A program made the position numbers and the translations under genes. From NCBI GenBank assembly GCA_030837305.1, contig JAUPKT010000279.1, positions 1 to 14,428 on the forward strand: a stretch of 14,428 nucleotides of DNA. Direction: 5' to 3'. The notes beneath the pieces are model-generated. The model was given only the letters and a program-made list of their open reading frames with translations, had not been told where the DNA came from and did not search any database. Below, piece after piece: positions 7,649-14,428 of this stretch. Numbering within the stretch: position 1 is the first letter of the stretch; each line of letters begins with the position of its first letter. The stretch comes from Thermodesulfobacteriota bacterium (GTDB lineage Bacteria > Desulfobacterota > Desulfomonilia > Desulfomonilales > Desulfomonilaceae).

Positions 7649-8017
7649 ATGGCCGGTGATAAAGATAAAATACTAGCAAGAATGAAGAGGGCTAAGAGAC
7701 TCCGTCACAGTATTGCGAAGCAGCGTGGGAGATTAAGACTGTCGGTATTTCGGTCCAACAGGAATATTTTCGCCCAAATCATAGACGATAAAGATGGCGT
7801 GACGGTGGCACAGGCTTCCACGCTCGACAAGGACTTTCGAAGGCAATCAACACAGCCTTTTAATAAGGACCTTGCTCGAGAAGTGGGAAGACGAATCGCC
7901 GCCATTGCCAAGGAACGCAATGTTACCCAGGTCGTCTTTGACAGAGGCCCGTATCTCTATCATGGTAAGGTTAAAGCCTTGGCGGACGGTGCACGAGAGG
8001 GTGGACTAGTTTTCTGA
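7649..8017 (+). CDS. rplR: 50S ribosomal protein L18
   Basis: 122 residues, typical for L18. It has the basic N-terminus with [20 protein letters not shown] at about 11-30, [18 protein letters not shown] after it, and the ending [20 protein letters not shown] with REGGLVF. L18 carries 5S rRNA into the central protuberance together with L5. The ATG at 7649 has GAGGA at 7636-7640, 8 bases upstream. An in-frame TTG at 7631 lies upstream of that site and would add six residues without support. Confidence 0.97.
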   Translation: MAGDKDKILARMKRAKRLRHSIAKQRGRLRLSVFRSNRNIFAQIIDDKDGVTVAQASTLDKDFRRQSTQPFNKDLAREVGRRIAAIAKERNVTQVVFDRGPYLYHGKVKALADGAREGGLVF

Positions 8018-8039
8018 GGTATCTAGGAGGAGGAACTCT

Positions 8040-8579
8040 TTGCTGAGTAGATCCGAGTCAAATGTGGAAGGTGAATTAAAAGACCGAGTGGTACATCTCA
8101 GTCGAGTGGCCAAGGTCGTAAAAGGTGGAAGAAGATTTTCCTTTAGTGCTGTGGTGGTCGTTGGAGACGGACAAGGCAGGGTGGGCTTTGGATTGGGTAA
8201 GGCCAACGAGGTCCCGGAGGCCATCCGCAAGGGAGTGGAAAAAGCAAGATCTTCAATGGTTGAGGTGCCGATAGTCAATGGAACGGTCCCGCATGAAATT
8301 ACGGGACAATACGGCGCGGCCAAGGTACTTTTGAAACCCGCAGGTTCAGGTACGGGCGTAATAGCGGGAGGAGCCGTCAGGGCAGTGATGGAGGCGGTGG
8401 GTGTTCACGACATTCTGACGAAATGCATAGGGACCAACAATCCCCATAATGTCGTAAAAGCCACCTTCAATGGACTCACAGGCCTCCGGACTCCCCAGCA
8501 GATAGCACGGAAGCTGGGCAAACTCGGGTTGCCCGAGGATGACACCGATGCAGGAGATGAATCACTTACCGATGCTTAA
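8040..8579 (+). CDS. rpsE: 30S ribosomal protein S5 (TTG start)
   Basis: 179 residues, slightly longer than E. coli S5 because of short acidic tails at both ends. The double-stranded RNA-binding-like N-domain is seen as [20 protein letters not shown] at about 22-41, then [20 protein letters not shown]. The C-domain has [20 protein letters not shown] at about 101-120. S5 helps form the mRNA entry channel and affects decoding accuracy; changes in its loop give ram or spectinomycin phenotypes elsewhere, none evident here. The TTG start at 8040 is supported by a long AGGAGGAGGA tract at 8025-8034, with no better ATG nearby. The stop lies inside the start region of rpmD. Confidence 0.96.
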   Translation: MLSRSESNVEGELKDRVVHLSRVAKVVKGGRRFSFSAVVVVGDGQGRVGFGLGKANEVPEAIRKGVEKARSSMVEVPIVNGTVPHEITGQYGAAKVLLKPAGSGTGVIAGGAVRAVMEAVGVHDILTKCIGTNNPHNVVKATFNGLTGLRTPQQIARKLGKLGLPEDDTDAGDESLTDA

Positions 8580-8751
8580 AGTAATCTTAAAAAAGAGCGT
8601 CATAAAATCAACAAAGGCTCAGAGGGAAACGATAAAGGGGCTTGGGCTCAGAAAGATCAATTCCTTTCGTTTCCTGAACGATACGCCGGAGGTCCGCGGT
8701 ATGATCCGAAAAGTGGATCACCTCGTTGACGTAGAGGAAATCAAAGACTGA
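8572..8751 (+). CDS. rpmD: 50S ribosomal protein L30
   Basis: 59 residues, equal to E. coli L30. After a basic beta strand ([20 protein letters not shown]) come [20 protein letters not shown] and [16 protein letters not shown], the L30 core. It is a small non-essential-type large-subunit protein that some lineages lack. Start choice is open. ATG 8572 overlaps the rpsE stop by eight bases, with AGGAG at 8552-8556 rather far away (15 bases). In-frame ATGs at 8557 and 8548 would add five and eight residues; the latter has GAGG at 8535-8538, 9 bases upstream. Family length favours 8572. Translation is probably coupled to rpsE. Confidence 0.92.
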   Translation: MLKVILKKSVIKSTKAQRETIKGLGLRKINSFRFLNDTPEVRGMIRKVDHLVDVEEIKD

Positions 8752-8773
8752 GCCCGAGCAAAGGTGAAAGATA

Positions 8774-9208
8774 ATGAATCTGTCAAACCTCATATCACCG
8801 GCGGGTAAGAAAAAGCGGACCAGATTGGGACGCGGCGAATCGTCTGGTTTGGGAAAAACATGTGGCAAGGGTCACAAAGGACAGAAATCGCGTTCGGGCG
8901 GCTCGGTGTCTCCTGGTTTCGAGGGTGGACAAATGCCTTTGCAGAGGCGACTGCCCAAAAGAGGATTCAACAACCCCACCCGGATAAAATATAACGTGGT
9001 CAACATAAAAACTCTGACCGGATTAGACCCTACGATAGCTATTACAGCAGACCTCTTGAGAGAAAAGGGTATCGTTAAGAGAAGGGGTCCGATAAAGCTG
9101 TTGTCCAACGGAGAGGTAGCAGCCCCGTACACTGTAACGCTTAATAGAGTTAGTAGGGCGGCTAAGGAAAAAATACAGGCTGCAGGCGGAACAGTTACGG
9201 AATTATGA
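8774..9208 (+). CDS. rplO: 50S ribosomal protein L15
   Basis: 144 residues, as in E. coli. It has the long basic N-terminal arm KKKRTRLGRGESSGLGKTCG followed by KGHKGQKSRSGG, then GFEGGQMPLQRRLPKRGFNN at about 49-68, and a globular C-terminal domain ending AAKEKIQAAGGTVTEL. L15 is a late-assembly large-subunit protein that reaches deep into 23S rRNA. ATG 8774 has AAGGTG at 8761-8766, 7 bases upstream. It directly precedes secY, the widely conserved spc order. Confidence 0.97.
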   Translation: MNLSNLISPAGKKKRTRLGRGESSGLGKTCGKGHKGQKSRSGGSVSPGFEGGQMPLQRRLPKRGFNNPTRIKYNVVNIKTLTGLDPTIAITADLLREKGIVKRRGPIKLLSNGEVAAPYTVTLNRVSRAAKEKIQAAGGTVTEL

Positions 9209-9302
9209 GGAATACCGGTTCACTCAACCTCCCATTCCAGAGGCAGTGACAACCTGTATTCACGAAGTAATCGGTAACCACTACCAGTAGGAGAATCCCA
9301 CG
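9209..9302 (+). other. rplO-secY spacer
   Basis: These 94 bases hold no convincing gene. They contain the secY binding site AGGAG (9289-9293) and, just ahead of it, a weak hairpin of GGTA and TACC around five bases (about 9273-9285). I see no promoter with two good boxes and no terminator. The spacer is longer than the usual few bases in this cluster and may hold a leader for secY. Confidence 0.4.
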
Positions 9303-10595
9303 GTGATAGGTTCCATCGGGAATATAGCTAAGATACCGGAATTGAAACGCAGGGTGATTTTTACCTTGCTCATGCTCTTGGTGTATCGTATCGGGGTCCA
9401 CATACCTACGCCGGGTATCAATACTGCAGCGCTCAAGGACTTTTTCGGCAAATATCAGCAGACGCTCTTTGGTGTCATAGACATGTTTACAGGAGGTGCA
9501 CTGGAGAACTTTTCCGTATTCTCTTTAGGGATCATGCCGTATATCAGTGCGTCGATTATTCTGCAGCTTCTCACGGTTGTCGTCCCGCACCTCGAAAGGC
9601 TATCTAAGGAGGGAGAAGCCGGAAGAAAGAAAATCACCCAGTATACAAGATACGGCACGGTGGTGCTTTCTCTGATCCAAGGCATGGGCATAAGCTTTGG
9701 TTTGGCCCAGACCGAAAACTTAGTTCATATTAATAAATTTTCATTCGTTGTTCTCTCCATGATTACGTTGACCGCGGGCACGGCATTCATCATGTGGCTA
9801 GGTGAGCAAATAACGGAGCATGGCATTGGGAACGGAATATCCCTCATCATTTTTGCCGGTATCGTCGCAAGAATGCCATCAGCTCTGGGAAGTACCGTAC
9901 AGCTTGTTCAGACGGGCGACATGGGATTTCTTGTCCTACTGCTCCTACTCGTTATCATGATCGCCGTGATCGCACTGATCGTCTTTGTCGAAAGAGGCCA
10001 ACGCAGGATTCCTGTACAATATGCCAAGAGAGTCGTCGGACGGCGGGTGTACGGGGGGCAAAGCACTCATCTTCCGCTCAAGGTAAACACGGCAGGGGTC
10101 ATTCCCCCAATATTCGCATCGTCACTCATCATATTTCCAGCCACCATAGCTCAATTTACACAGGTGGCTATTGTTACGGAGGTTACGAATTATCTGAGGC
10201 CCGGCACAGGAGTATATGAACTCCTTTACGTCGTGCTCATTGTGTTCTTCTGTTACTTTTACACCGCAGTGACCTTCAATCCGGTTGATGTTGCCGATAA
10301 CATGAAAAAATATGGTGGTTACATTCCGGGCATTAGGCCCGGGAAAAAAACCGCCCAATACATCGACAAGGTCTTAACACGTATCACTTTGGGAGGGGCT
10401 ATATACGTATCAGCAGTATGTGTGTTGCCCTCAATTCTCATCGGTCGTTTTAATGCGCCCTTTTATTTCGGTGGGACCTCTCTCCTGATCGTGGTGGGTG
10501 TTGCGTTGGATACGCTGACTCAGATTGAAACCCACATGATACAGAGGCATTACGAGGGTTTCATCCGTACGGGCCGAATCAAGGGCAGACGATAA
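9303..10595 (+). CDS. secY: Protein translocase subunit SecY (GTG start)
   Basis: 430 residues, a typical bacterial SecY with about ten hydrophobic membrane segments; the first is near 17-35 and others lie near 70-95, 117-135, 146-166, 177-190, 208-230, 264-286, 306-323, 362-382 and 386-403. Signatures include [16 protein letters not shown] at about 75-90, [20 protein letters not shown] at about 167-186 and the cytosolic loop [19 protein letters not shown] at about 337-355, where SecA and the ribosome dock. With SecE and SecG it forms the inner-membrane channel for secreted and membrane proteins. The GTG start at 9303 is supported by AGGAG at 9289-9293, 9 bases upstream. Confidence 0.98.
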   Translation: MIGSIGNIAKIPELKRRVIFTLLMLLVYRIGVHIPTPGINTAALKDFFGKYQQTLFGVIDMFTGGALENFSVFSLGIMPYISASIILQLLTVVVPHLERLSKEGEAGRKKITQYTRYGTVVLSLIQGMGISFGLAQTENLVHINKFSFVVLSMITLTAGTAFIMWLGEQITEHGIGNGISLIIFAGIVARMPSALGSTVQLVQTGDMGFLVLLLLLVIMIAVIALIVFVERGQRRIPVQYAKRVVGRRVYGGQSTHLPLKVNTAGVIPPIFASSLIIFPATIAQFTQVAIVTEVTNYLRPGTGVYELLYVVLIVFFCYFYTAVTFNPVDVADNMKKYGGYIPGIRPGKKTAQYIDKVLTRITLGGAIYVSAVCVLPSILIGRFNAPFYFGGTSLLIVVGVALDTLTQIETHMIQRHYEGFIRTGRIKGRR

Positions 10596-10627
10596 AAACT
10601 CTGCTCGAAGAAAGAATGGAAGGGATC

Positions 10628-11275
10628 ATGATCATCGCACTGTTGGGAGGACCTGGATCAGGCAAGGGCACACAGGCGAAAAAGCTCATTGATAAGCTCG
10701 GCATCCCTCAGATTTCCACGGGAGACATTTTCCGAGCCGCCCTAAAGGAAGCTACGCCCAAGGGCCTTAAAGCGAAAACGTATATGGACAAGGGTGAACT
10801 CGTTCCCGATGACGTTGTCATAGGAGTCGTCGAAGAGCGGTTGGCCAAACCGGATCTGGAGAAAGGGTACATGTTGGATGGGTTTCCAAGGACATTGCCT
10901 CAGGCACAGGCCTTGGGTGAAATCTTGAAGAAACAAAGTAAGGTCATCGACCATGCCATTCTCGTAGATGTTCCGGATGAGGAGTTGGTGGCCCGTCTTT
11001 CAGGACGCAGAACTTGCAAGAACTCGGCCTGCGGGGCCATGTTTCATGTAATGTTCAATGCGCCCAAGAAAGAGGGTGTGTGCGATGTATGTGGAACCGA
11101 CCTCTACCAGAGAGATGACGACAAAGAGGAAGTCATCAGAGAACGACTAGGGGTCTATAACAAACAGACGGCTCCTTTAATAGATTATTACGAGTCGCAA
11201 GGTCTGTTGCGTCGAGTTAAGGGAGTCGGCCCCATTGACCAGATCTTTGCCTCAATCGAGAAAGTGCTTAGCTGA
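10628..11275 (+). CDS. adk: Adenylate kinase with four-cysteine lid
   Basis: 215 residues, the long-type Adk (E. coli 214). It catalyses ATP + AMP = 2 ADP in the cytosol. The P-loop GGPGSGKGT lies at 7-15, the AMP-binding [11 protein letters not shown] at about 30-40, and [14 protein letters not shown] at about 83-96. The lid at about 122-160 has Cys130, Cys135, Cys152 and Cys155, a probable zinc site; the first pair is spaced CX4C rather than the usual CX2C. ATG 10628 matches the family N-terminus ([10 protein letters not shown]) and follows GGAAGG at 10618-10623. ATG 10616 would add four residues and has a poorer site. The gene lies 32 bases after secY. Confidence 0.97.
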   Translation: MIIALLGGPGSGKGTQAKKLIDKLGIPQISTGDIFRAALKEATPKGLKAKTYMDKGELVPDDVVIGVVEERLAKPDLEKGYMLDGFPRTLPQAQALGEILKKQSKVIDHAILVDVPDEELVARLSGRRTCKNSACGAMFHVMFNAPKKEGVCDVCGTDLYQRDDDKEEVIRERLGVYNKQTAPLIDYYESQGLLRRVKGVGPIDQIFASIEKVLS

Positions 11276-11306
11276 AGATCTGAACGTGGGGATCAGGGAG
11301 GCGCCC

Positions 11307-11420
11307 ATGAAAGTTAGGGCATCCGTAAGGAAGATTTGCGATAAGTGCAAAATAATAAAGAGAAAAGGCATAGTAAGGGTTATTTGTGAAAATCCGAAGC
11401 ATAAACAACGCCAAGGATAG
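11307..11420 (+). CDS. rpmJ: 50S ribosomal protein L36, zinc form
   Basis: 37 residues, the short zinc-binding L36. [20 protein letters not shown] is followed by a region with Cys27 and His32, giving the CX2C-X12-CX4H set (Cys11, Cys14, Cys27, His32) that holds zinc. L36 is the smallest large-subunit protein and lies near the peptidyl transferase side of 23S rRNA. ATG 11307 has GGGAGG at 11296-11301, 5 bases upstream. It directly follows adk; map and infA, which often stand here, are missing. It opens the alpha block. Confidence 0.96.
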   Translation: MKVRASVRKICDKCKIIKRKGIVRVICENPKHKQRQG

Positions 11421-11461
11421 CACATCAGCACCCTAATTGTTTTTTCGCCAGGAGGAACGCC

Positions 11462-11830
11462 GTGGCGCGCATTGCAGGTATTGACCTTCCCAGAAATAAG
11501 CGCATGGAAATTGCGCTCACCTACATTTATGGGATTGGAAGGACCACAGCGAAGAAAATAATGAATGAGATTGGTATGGATCCAGACATGAATTCAGACC
11601 AACTCACCGAAATAGATGTGGCCAAAATTCGTGAGGTCATTGACCATTCTTGTAAGGTTGAGGGAGATCTTAGACGCGACGTAAACATGAATATAAAGCG
11701 TCTCATGGATCTCGGCTGTTACAGGGGATTGCGGCATCGCCGAGGGCTGCCGGTGCATGGTCAACGGACTCACACGAACGCAAGGACGCGTAAAGGTCCC
11801 AGAAAAATGCAAATAGGAAAACGCAAATAG
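11462..11830 (+). CDS. rpsM: 30S ribosomal protein S13 (GTG start)
   Basis: 122 residues, normal for S13. [20 protein letters not shown] opens the protein, [14 protein letters not shown] is the helix-hairpin-helix at about 21-34, and the C-terminal [20 protein letters not shown] with RTRKGPRKM contacts P-site tRNA. S13 forms the head bridge to L5 together with S19. The GTG start at 11462 has AGGAGG at 11450-11455, 6 bases upstream. The last codons and the TAG stop lie in a 14-base tandem duplication (11809-11836): the second copy, shifted by two in frame, supplies the stop. Confidence 0.97.
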   Translation: MARIAGIDLPRNKRMEIALTYIYGIGRTTAKKIMNEIGMDPDMNSDQLTEIDVAKIREVIDHSCKVEGDLRRDVNMNIKRLMDLGCYRGLRHRRGLPVHGQRTHTNARTRKGPRKMQIGKRK

Positions 11831-11836
11831 GAAAAC
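11809..11836. repeat. 14-bp perfect tandem repeat at the rpsM stop codon
   Basis: GCAAATAGGAAAAC occurs twice head to tail at 11809-11822 and 11823-11836. The first copy is read inside S13 as part of MQIGKR. The second is read in a frame shifted by two and contributes the terminal lysine and the TAG stop at 11828-11830. This looks like a slippage or short duplication event. It is seen directly in the sequence; its age and variability are unknown. Confidence 0.9.
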
Positions 11837-11936
11837 GCCCGGATACGGGAGAAAAATGCCATGTTTACAAGGTGTTGATTGCCTTAGAATCTTGGCAAGG
11901 CCACCGGTACGGGAGACAGCGCAAAGGGAGAGGTAA
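11831..11936 (+). other. rpsM-rpsK spacer with small repeats
   Basis: This 106-base gap contains no gene I can support. Two copies of TACGGGAGA (11844-11852 and 11908-11916) and two of AGAAAAATGC (11801-11810, in rpsM, and 11850-11859) are present. A weak hairpin pairs TTGCC at 11879-11883 with GGCAA at 11894-11898. The rpsK binding site GGAG is at 11927-11930. A purely vestigial spacer, or a regulatory target for S4 or another r-protein, are both possible; the sequence does not decide. Confidence 0.4.
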
Positions 11937-12326
11937 ATGCCAAGAAGGCGCGTAGTCCGCAAGAAAAAAGAAAAACGCATAATACCAAGGGGTGTAGCCC
12001 ATATTCAATCGACCTTTAACAATACGATCATCACCATCACGGATATCGAAGGAAATGTTGTATCGTGGTCCTCGGCCGGTACCCAGGGATTCAAAGGGTC
12101 GAGAAAGTCTACGCCTTTTGCAGCACAGTTGGCAGCGGAAGATGCTGCTAGAAAAGCCATGGACCAAGGCATGAGGAGTGTAGACGTCCTCATTAAAGGC
12201 CCGGGTGCAGGGAGAGAAGCCGCGCTTCGGTCGCTGCAAGCAGCGGGTTTCCAGATTACGTTGATCAAAGATGTGACGCCAATTCCGCACAACGGATGTC
12301 GCCCACCAAAAAGAAGGCGGGTGTAG
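11937..12326 (+). CDS. rpsK: 30S ribosomal protein S11
   Basis: 129 residues, the same as E. coli. The basic tail [13 protein letters not shown] leads into [18 protein letters not shown] at about 19-36 and [20 protein letters not shown] at about 43-62. The C-terminus [18 protein letters not shown] has Asn119-Gly120, the site that becomes isoaspartate in E. coli S11. S11 lies on the platform near the mRNA exit and the anti-Shine-Dalgarno tail. ATG 11937 has GGAG at 11927-11930, 6 bases upstream. Confidence 0.98.
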   Translation: MPRRRVVRKKKEKRIIPRGVAHIQSTFNNTIITITDIEGNVVSWSSAGTQGFKGSRKSTPFAAQLAAEDAARKAMDQGMRSVDVLIKGPGAGREAALRSLQAAGFQITLIKDVTPIPHNGCRPPKRRRV

Positions 12327-12377
12327 CTCTGAGTTCCACCGCTCTGTTTGAGGCTTCTGAAAACAAAGGAGACAGGC

Positions 12378-13004
12378 TTGGCACGTTATAGAGAATCGGT
12401 TTGCAGGTTTTGTAGGAGGGAAACGACCAAGCTGTTCTTGAAAGGGGACAGATGCTTTACGGATAAGTGTTCTGTCGAGAGACGCAACTATCCCCCAGGG
12501 CAGCACGGTCAGAGTCGGGCGAAGCACACCGATTACGGTGTGCAGTTGAGAGAAAAACAAAAAGTAAGGCGAATTTACGGGATCCTCGAGAAGCAATTTA
12601 GAAACTACGTGCACCTTGCGGAAAAACGTAAGGGAGTGACCGGAGAAAACCTCCTGCAACTCCTGGAGTCGAGACTGGACAACATGGTTTATCGCATGGG
12701 ATTCGCCGCATCGCGGTCGGAAGCACGCCAATTGGTAAATCATGGACACTTCCTCGTCAACGGCAGAAGAGTGGATGTTGCGTCCTTTCGCACCAAGGCG
12801 GGCATGGTAATAGAAGTGGATGAAAAGAGTAGAACCATCAACAGTATTGAAGAATCTCTCAAAACCGTCACCAGACGAGGCATACCTGCTTGGGTGGAGG
12901 TTGACGTAAGCAATTTCAAGGGGGTAATCAAGGCCTTGCCGGCTCGTGAAGACTTACCGCCTACCATTAGAGAGCAACTTATTGTTGAGTTTTATTCGAA
13001 GTAG
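12378..13004 (+). CDS. rpsD: 30S ribosomal protein S4, zinc form (TTG start)
   Basis: 208 residues, a full-length S4. The N-terminus [20 protein letters not shown] carries Cys9, Cys12, Cys26 and Cys31, the zinc-finger set of the C+ type known in Thermus, followed by [12 protein letters not shown]. The S4 RNA-binding domain begins at about residue 98 with [20 protein letters not shown] and [19 protein letters not shown]4 starts small-subunit assembly and guards decoding fidelity; in E. coli it represses the alpha operon. The TTG start at 12378 is set by the conserved MARY opening and AAAGGAG at 12365-12371, 6 bases upstream. Confidence 0.97.
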   Translation: MARYRESVCRFCRRETTKLFLKGDRCFTDKCSVERRNYPPGQHGQSRAKHTDYGVQLREKQKVRRIYGILEKQFRNYVHLAEKRKGVTGENLLQLLESRLDNMVYRMGFAASRSEARQLVNHGHFLVNGRRVDVASFRTKAGMVIEVDEKSRTINSIEESLKTVTRRGIPAWVEVDVSNFKGVIKALPAREDLPPTIREQLIVEFYSK

Positions 13005-13169
13005 GAATTAACCCCGTTATTTCTTCGTGGATGGAGTCTCGTTGTCCGGACCGATCAAATGACGACGAGGCATTGCCAAGGAGTTTATGAGAAATATCTC
13101 AGCCGCTTTCAATCACGCATGGGATCGATTGCGTGAAGTAACACTGCGTTGAAAGCAATGAGGGAAGCC
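13005..13169 (+). other. rpsD-rpoA spacer, longest gap in the window
   Basis: 165 bases without a supported gene. It includes a perfect five-base-pair hairpin at 13088-13101 and, at 13073-13078, TTGCCA, a good match to a sigma-70 -35 box, but its best -10 candidate (TATCTC at 13095-13100) is poor. There is no T-run after the hairpin, so no terminator. The rpoA binding site GAGGG is at 13160-13164. A leader or an internal weak promoter for rpoA-rplQ is possible but unproven. Confidence 0.4.
13088..13101 (+). promoter_or_regulatory. Small perfect hairpin upstream of rpoA
   Basis: TGAGA and TCTCA flank the four bases AATA, a perfect inverted repeat about 70 bases before the rpoA start. No poly-T follows. 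It may be an mRNA processing site or protein-binding palindrome, or chance. Confidence 0.3.
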
Positions 13170-14219
13170 ATGAGCGATACAGGGCACACCCTGATGGCAC
13201 GGAATTGGACGGAGCTTCAGCGACCCAACCGTATGGAGGTTGAAGAAGCTACACATACACCATTTTATGGCAAATTTACTTGCGCACCTTTGGAAAGAGG
13301 CTTCGGCATCACCTTGGGTAATGCACTACGACGAGTGTTACTCTCCTCACTTCAGGGGGCTGCCTTCACAAAGGTCAAGATAGAGGGCGTTCTCCATGAG
13401 TTTTCTACGATTCCTGGAGTGAAGGAAGACGTTACCGATCTGATCCTCAACCTGAAGAAGGTGAATCTGAGGCTTCGAACGGTAAATTCCAAAACACTCC
13501 GTTTAGAGGCGGTTAGTGAAGGCGAGGTCAGAGCCGGAGATATCATAACCGACGAAACGGTAGAGGTGGTGAACCCCGGCCAGATCCTCGCAACATTGTC
13601 AAAAGAAGGAAAACTCTCCATGACAATGACCGTGGCGTGGGGTAAGGGATACGTGCCCGCGGAATTTAACAAGTCTGAGGATGATCCCATAGGCACCTTG
13701 GCCCTCGACTCAGTTTTCTCTCCAATACGAAAAGTGAGCTACAAAATTACCAACGCGAGAGTAGGCCGACGTACCGATTATGACAAATTGACCATGGAAA
13801 TCTGGACCAACGGAACTGTTTTGCCTGAGGATGCCCTTTCCCACGCAGCGAAAATCTTGCGAGAACAATTTCAGGTATTCCAGAATTTCGAAGATCAGGA
13901 CAAACCCATTGAGGAAGAGAAACCCCAGAGAGAGCCTGAAATTAACGAAAACCTCTATCGGAGTGTTGCAGAGCTTGAACTGAGTGTACGTTCGGCAAAC
14001 TGCCTCAAGAACGCCGACATTAAATTCATCGGGGAACTTGTTCAGAAAACAGAATCTGAGATGCTTAAGACGAAGAATTTTGGGCGCAAATCGCTCAATG
14101 AAATTAAAGAGATTCTCGCCGATATGGATCTGCATCTCGGTATGCCAATCCCAGACTTTCCTTCCCGGGCCGAACTCGAGCGCAGGAGAGTAGAAACCGA
14201 AAACTTCCCCAGTGAATAA
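13170..14219 (+). CDS. rpoA: DNA-directed RNA polymerase subunit alpha
   Basis: 349 residues. The N-terminal dimerisation domain shows [20 protein letters not shown] at about 41-60, with the arginine pair needed for core assembly, and [20 protein letters not shown] at about 75-94. After an acidic linker near 240-258, the C-terminal domain (about 260-330) carries [18 protein letters not shown], whose arginine matches the UP-element contact in E. coli, then [17 protein letters not shown]. Alpha nucleates RNA polymerase assembly and receives activators. ATG 13170 has GAGGG at 13160-13164, 5 bases upstream. ATG 13194, giving MARNWTEL, fits the usual family N-terminus and would yield 341 residues, but its site lies in a hairpin. 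The choice is open. Confidence 0.96.
   Translation: MSDTGHTLMARNWTELQRPNRMEVEEATHTPFYGKFTCAPLERGFGITLGNALRRVLLSSLQGAAFTKVKIEGVLHEFSTIPGVKEDVTDLILNLKKVNLRLRTVNSKTLRLEAVSEGEVRAGDIITDETVEVVNPGQILATLSKEGKLSMTMTVAWGKGYVPAEFNKSEDDPIGTLALDSVFSPIRKVSYKITNARVGRRTDYDKLTMEIWTNGTVLPEDALSHAAKILREQFQVFQNFEDQDKPIEEEKPQREPEINENLYRSVAELELSVRSANCLKNADIKFIGELVQKTESEMLKTKNFGRKSLNEIKEILADMDLHLGMPIPDFPSRAELERRRVETENFPSE
13180..13193 (+). promoter_or_regulatory. Hairpin directly before an alternative rpoA start
   Basis: CAGGG and CCCTG pair around CACA and end immediately before ATG 13194. If rpoA starts there, the stem would hide its only weak Shine-Dalgarno (AGGG at 13181-13184). If translation starts at 13170, it is simply coding sequence. 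Confidence 0.3.
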
Positions 14220-14234
14220 GTGGAGATTTGACCA

Positions 14235-14428
14235 ATGCGCCATAGAAAAGCACGATATAAATTGGGTATGGGAACTTCCCATCGAGAAGCTATGCTGAGG
14301 AATATGGTTACCTCAGTCCTTGAACACGAGCTGATCGTCACCACCGATGCACGTGCCAAAGCGGTGAGAAGCCTTGTGGACAAGATGATAACCCTGGGCA
14401 AACGAGGAGATCTCCATGCACGGCGTCA
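14235..14428 (+). CDS. rplQ: 50S ribosomal protein L17, 5' part (truncated by window end)
   Basis: The first 64 codons are present and run off the window edge. [20 protein letters not shown] and [20 protein letters not shown] are the diagnostic N-terminal region of L17, followed by [21 protein letters not shown]17 lies near the exit tunnel on the large subunit and normally ends the alpha operon. ATG 14235 has GGAG at 14222-14225, 9 bases upstream, and stands 15 bases after the rpoA stop. The C-terminal part cannot be judged. Confidence 0.96.
   Translation, partial: MRHRKARYKLGMGTSHREAMLRNMVTSVLEHELIVTTDARAKAVRSLVDKMITLGKRGDLHARR

Noticed and set aside
11865..12749. A 294-codon open frame on the minus strand across rpsM-rpsK-rpsD
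   Set aside because: It lies opposite three certain ribosomal protein genes, has no recognisable domain or plausible binding site, and reads as the complement of conserved coding sequence.
13710..14282. A 190-codon minus-strand open frame opposite rpoA
   Set aside because: Antisense shadow of a conserved gene, with no family features and no operon context.

Overview
The window is a stretch of the conserved bacterial str-S10-spc-alpha ribosomal protein supercluster. All genes lie on the + strand and are packed almost end to end. It opens inside the 3' end of tuf (EF-Tu) and closes inside rplQ (L17). In between are 28 complete genes: 25 ribosomal proteins, SecY, adenylate kinase and the RNA polymerase alpha subunit. 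Every complete gene is intact and close to its family's usual length. I see no mobile element, tRNA, rRNA, CRISPR array or foreign-looking segment. No gene-free stretch exceeds about 165 bases.

Layout: tuf end (1-120); S10 block rpsJ-rplC-rplD-rplW-rplB-rpsS-rplV-rpsC-rplP-rpmC-rpsQ (163-5161); spc block rplN-rplX-rplE-rpsN-rpsH-rplF-rplR-rpsE-rpmD-rplO-secY-adk (5158-11275); alpha block rpmJ-rpsM-rpsK-rpsD-rpoA-rplQ (11307-14428). Stop/start overlaps (ATGA, TAATG, TGATG) or one-base gaps join rplC/rplD, rplD/rplW, rpsS/rplV, rpsC/rplP, rplP/rpmC, rpmC/rpsQ, rpsQ/rplN, rplN/rplX and rpsE/rpmD. This suggests long polycistronic mRNAs with translational coupling. The products are the ribosome itself, the translocon at which it docks, a nucleotide-balancing kinase and a core transcription subunit, so the cluster is a growth-rate module.

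Organism: a bacterium, shown by bacterial forms of L3, L4, S14, L36, SecY and RpoA and by strong Shine-Dalgarno sites. The str-S10 junction directly at tuf, zinc-ribbon L24, zinc forms of S14 and S4, a cysteine-rich Adk lid and the general protein style remind me of Desulfobacterota (the former sulfate-reducing or syntrophic Deltaproteobacteria). That is inference from memory of the families, not a phylogeny.

Points worth a second look are small. A 14-bp tandem duplication supplies the stop codon of rpsM. A hairpin masks the ribosome binding site of rpsN. The map and infA genes often found between adk and rpmJ are absent. Three genes start with TTG and three with GTG. The Adk lid has a widened cysteine knuckle. 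The 165-base rpsD-rpoA spacer contains a hairpin. I found no evidence of a novel biological system here.
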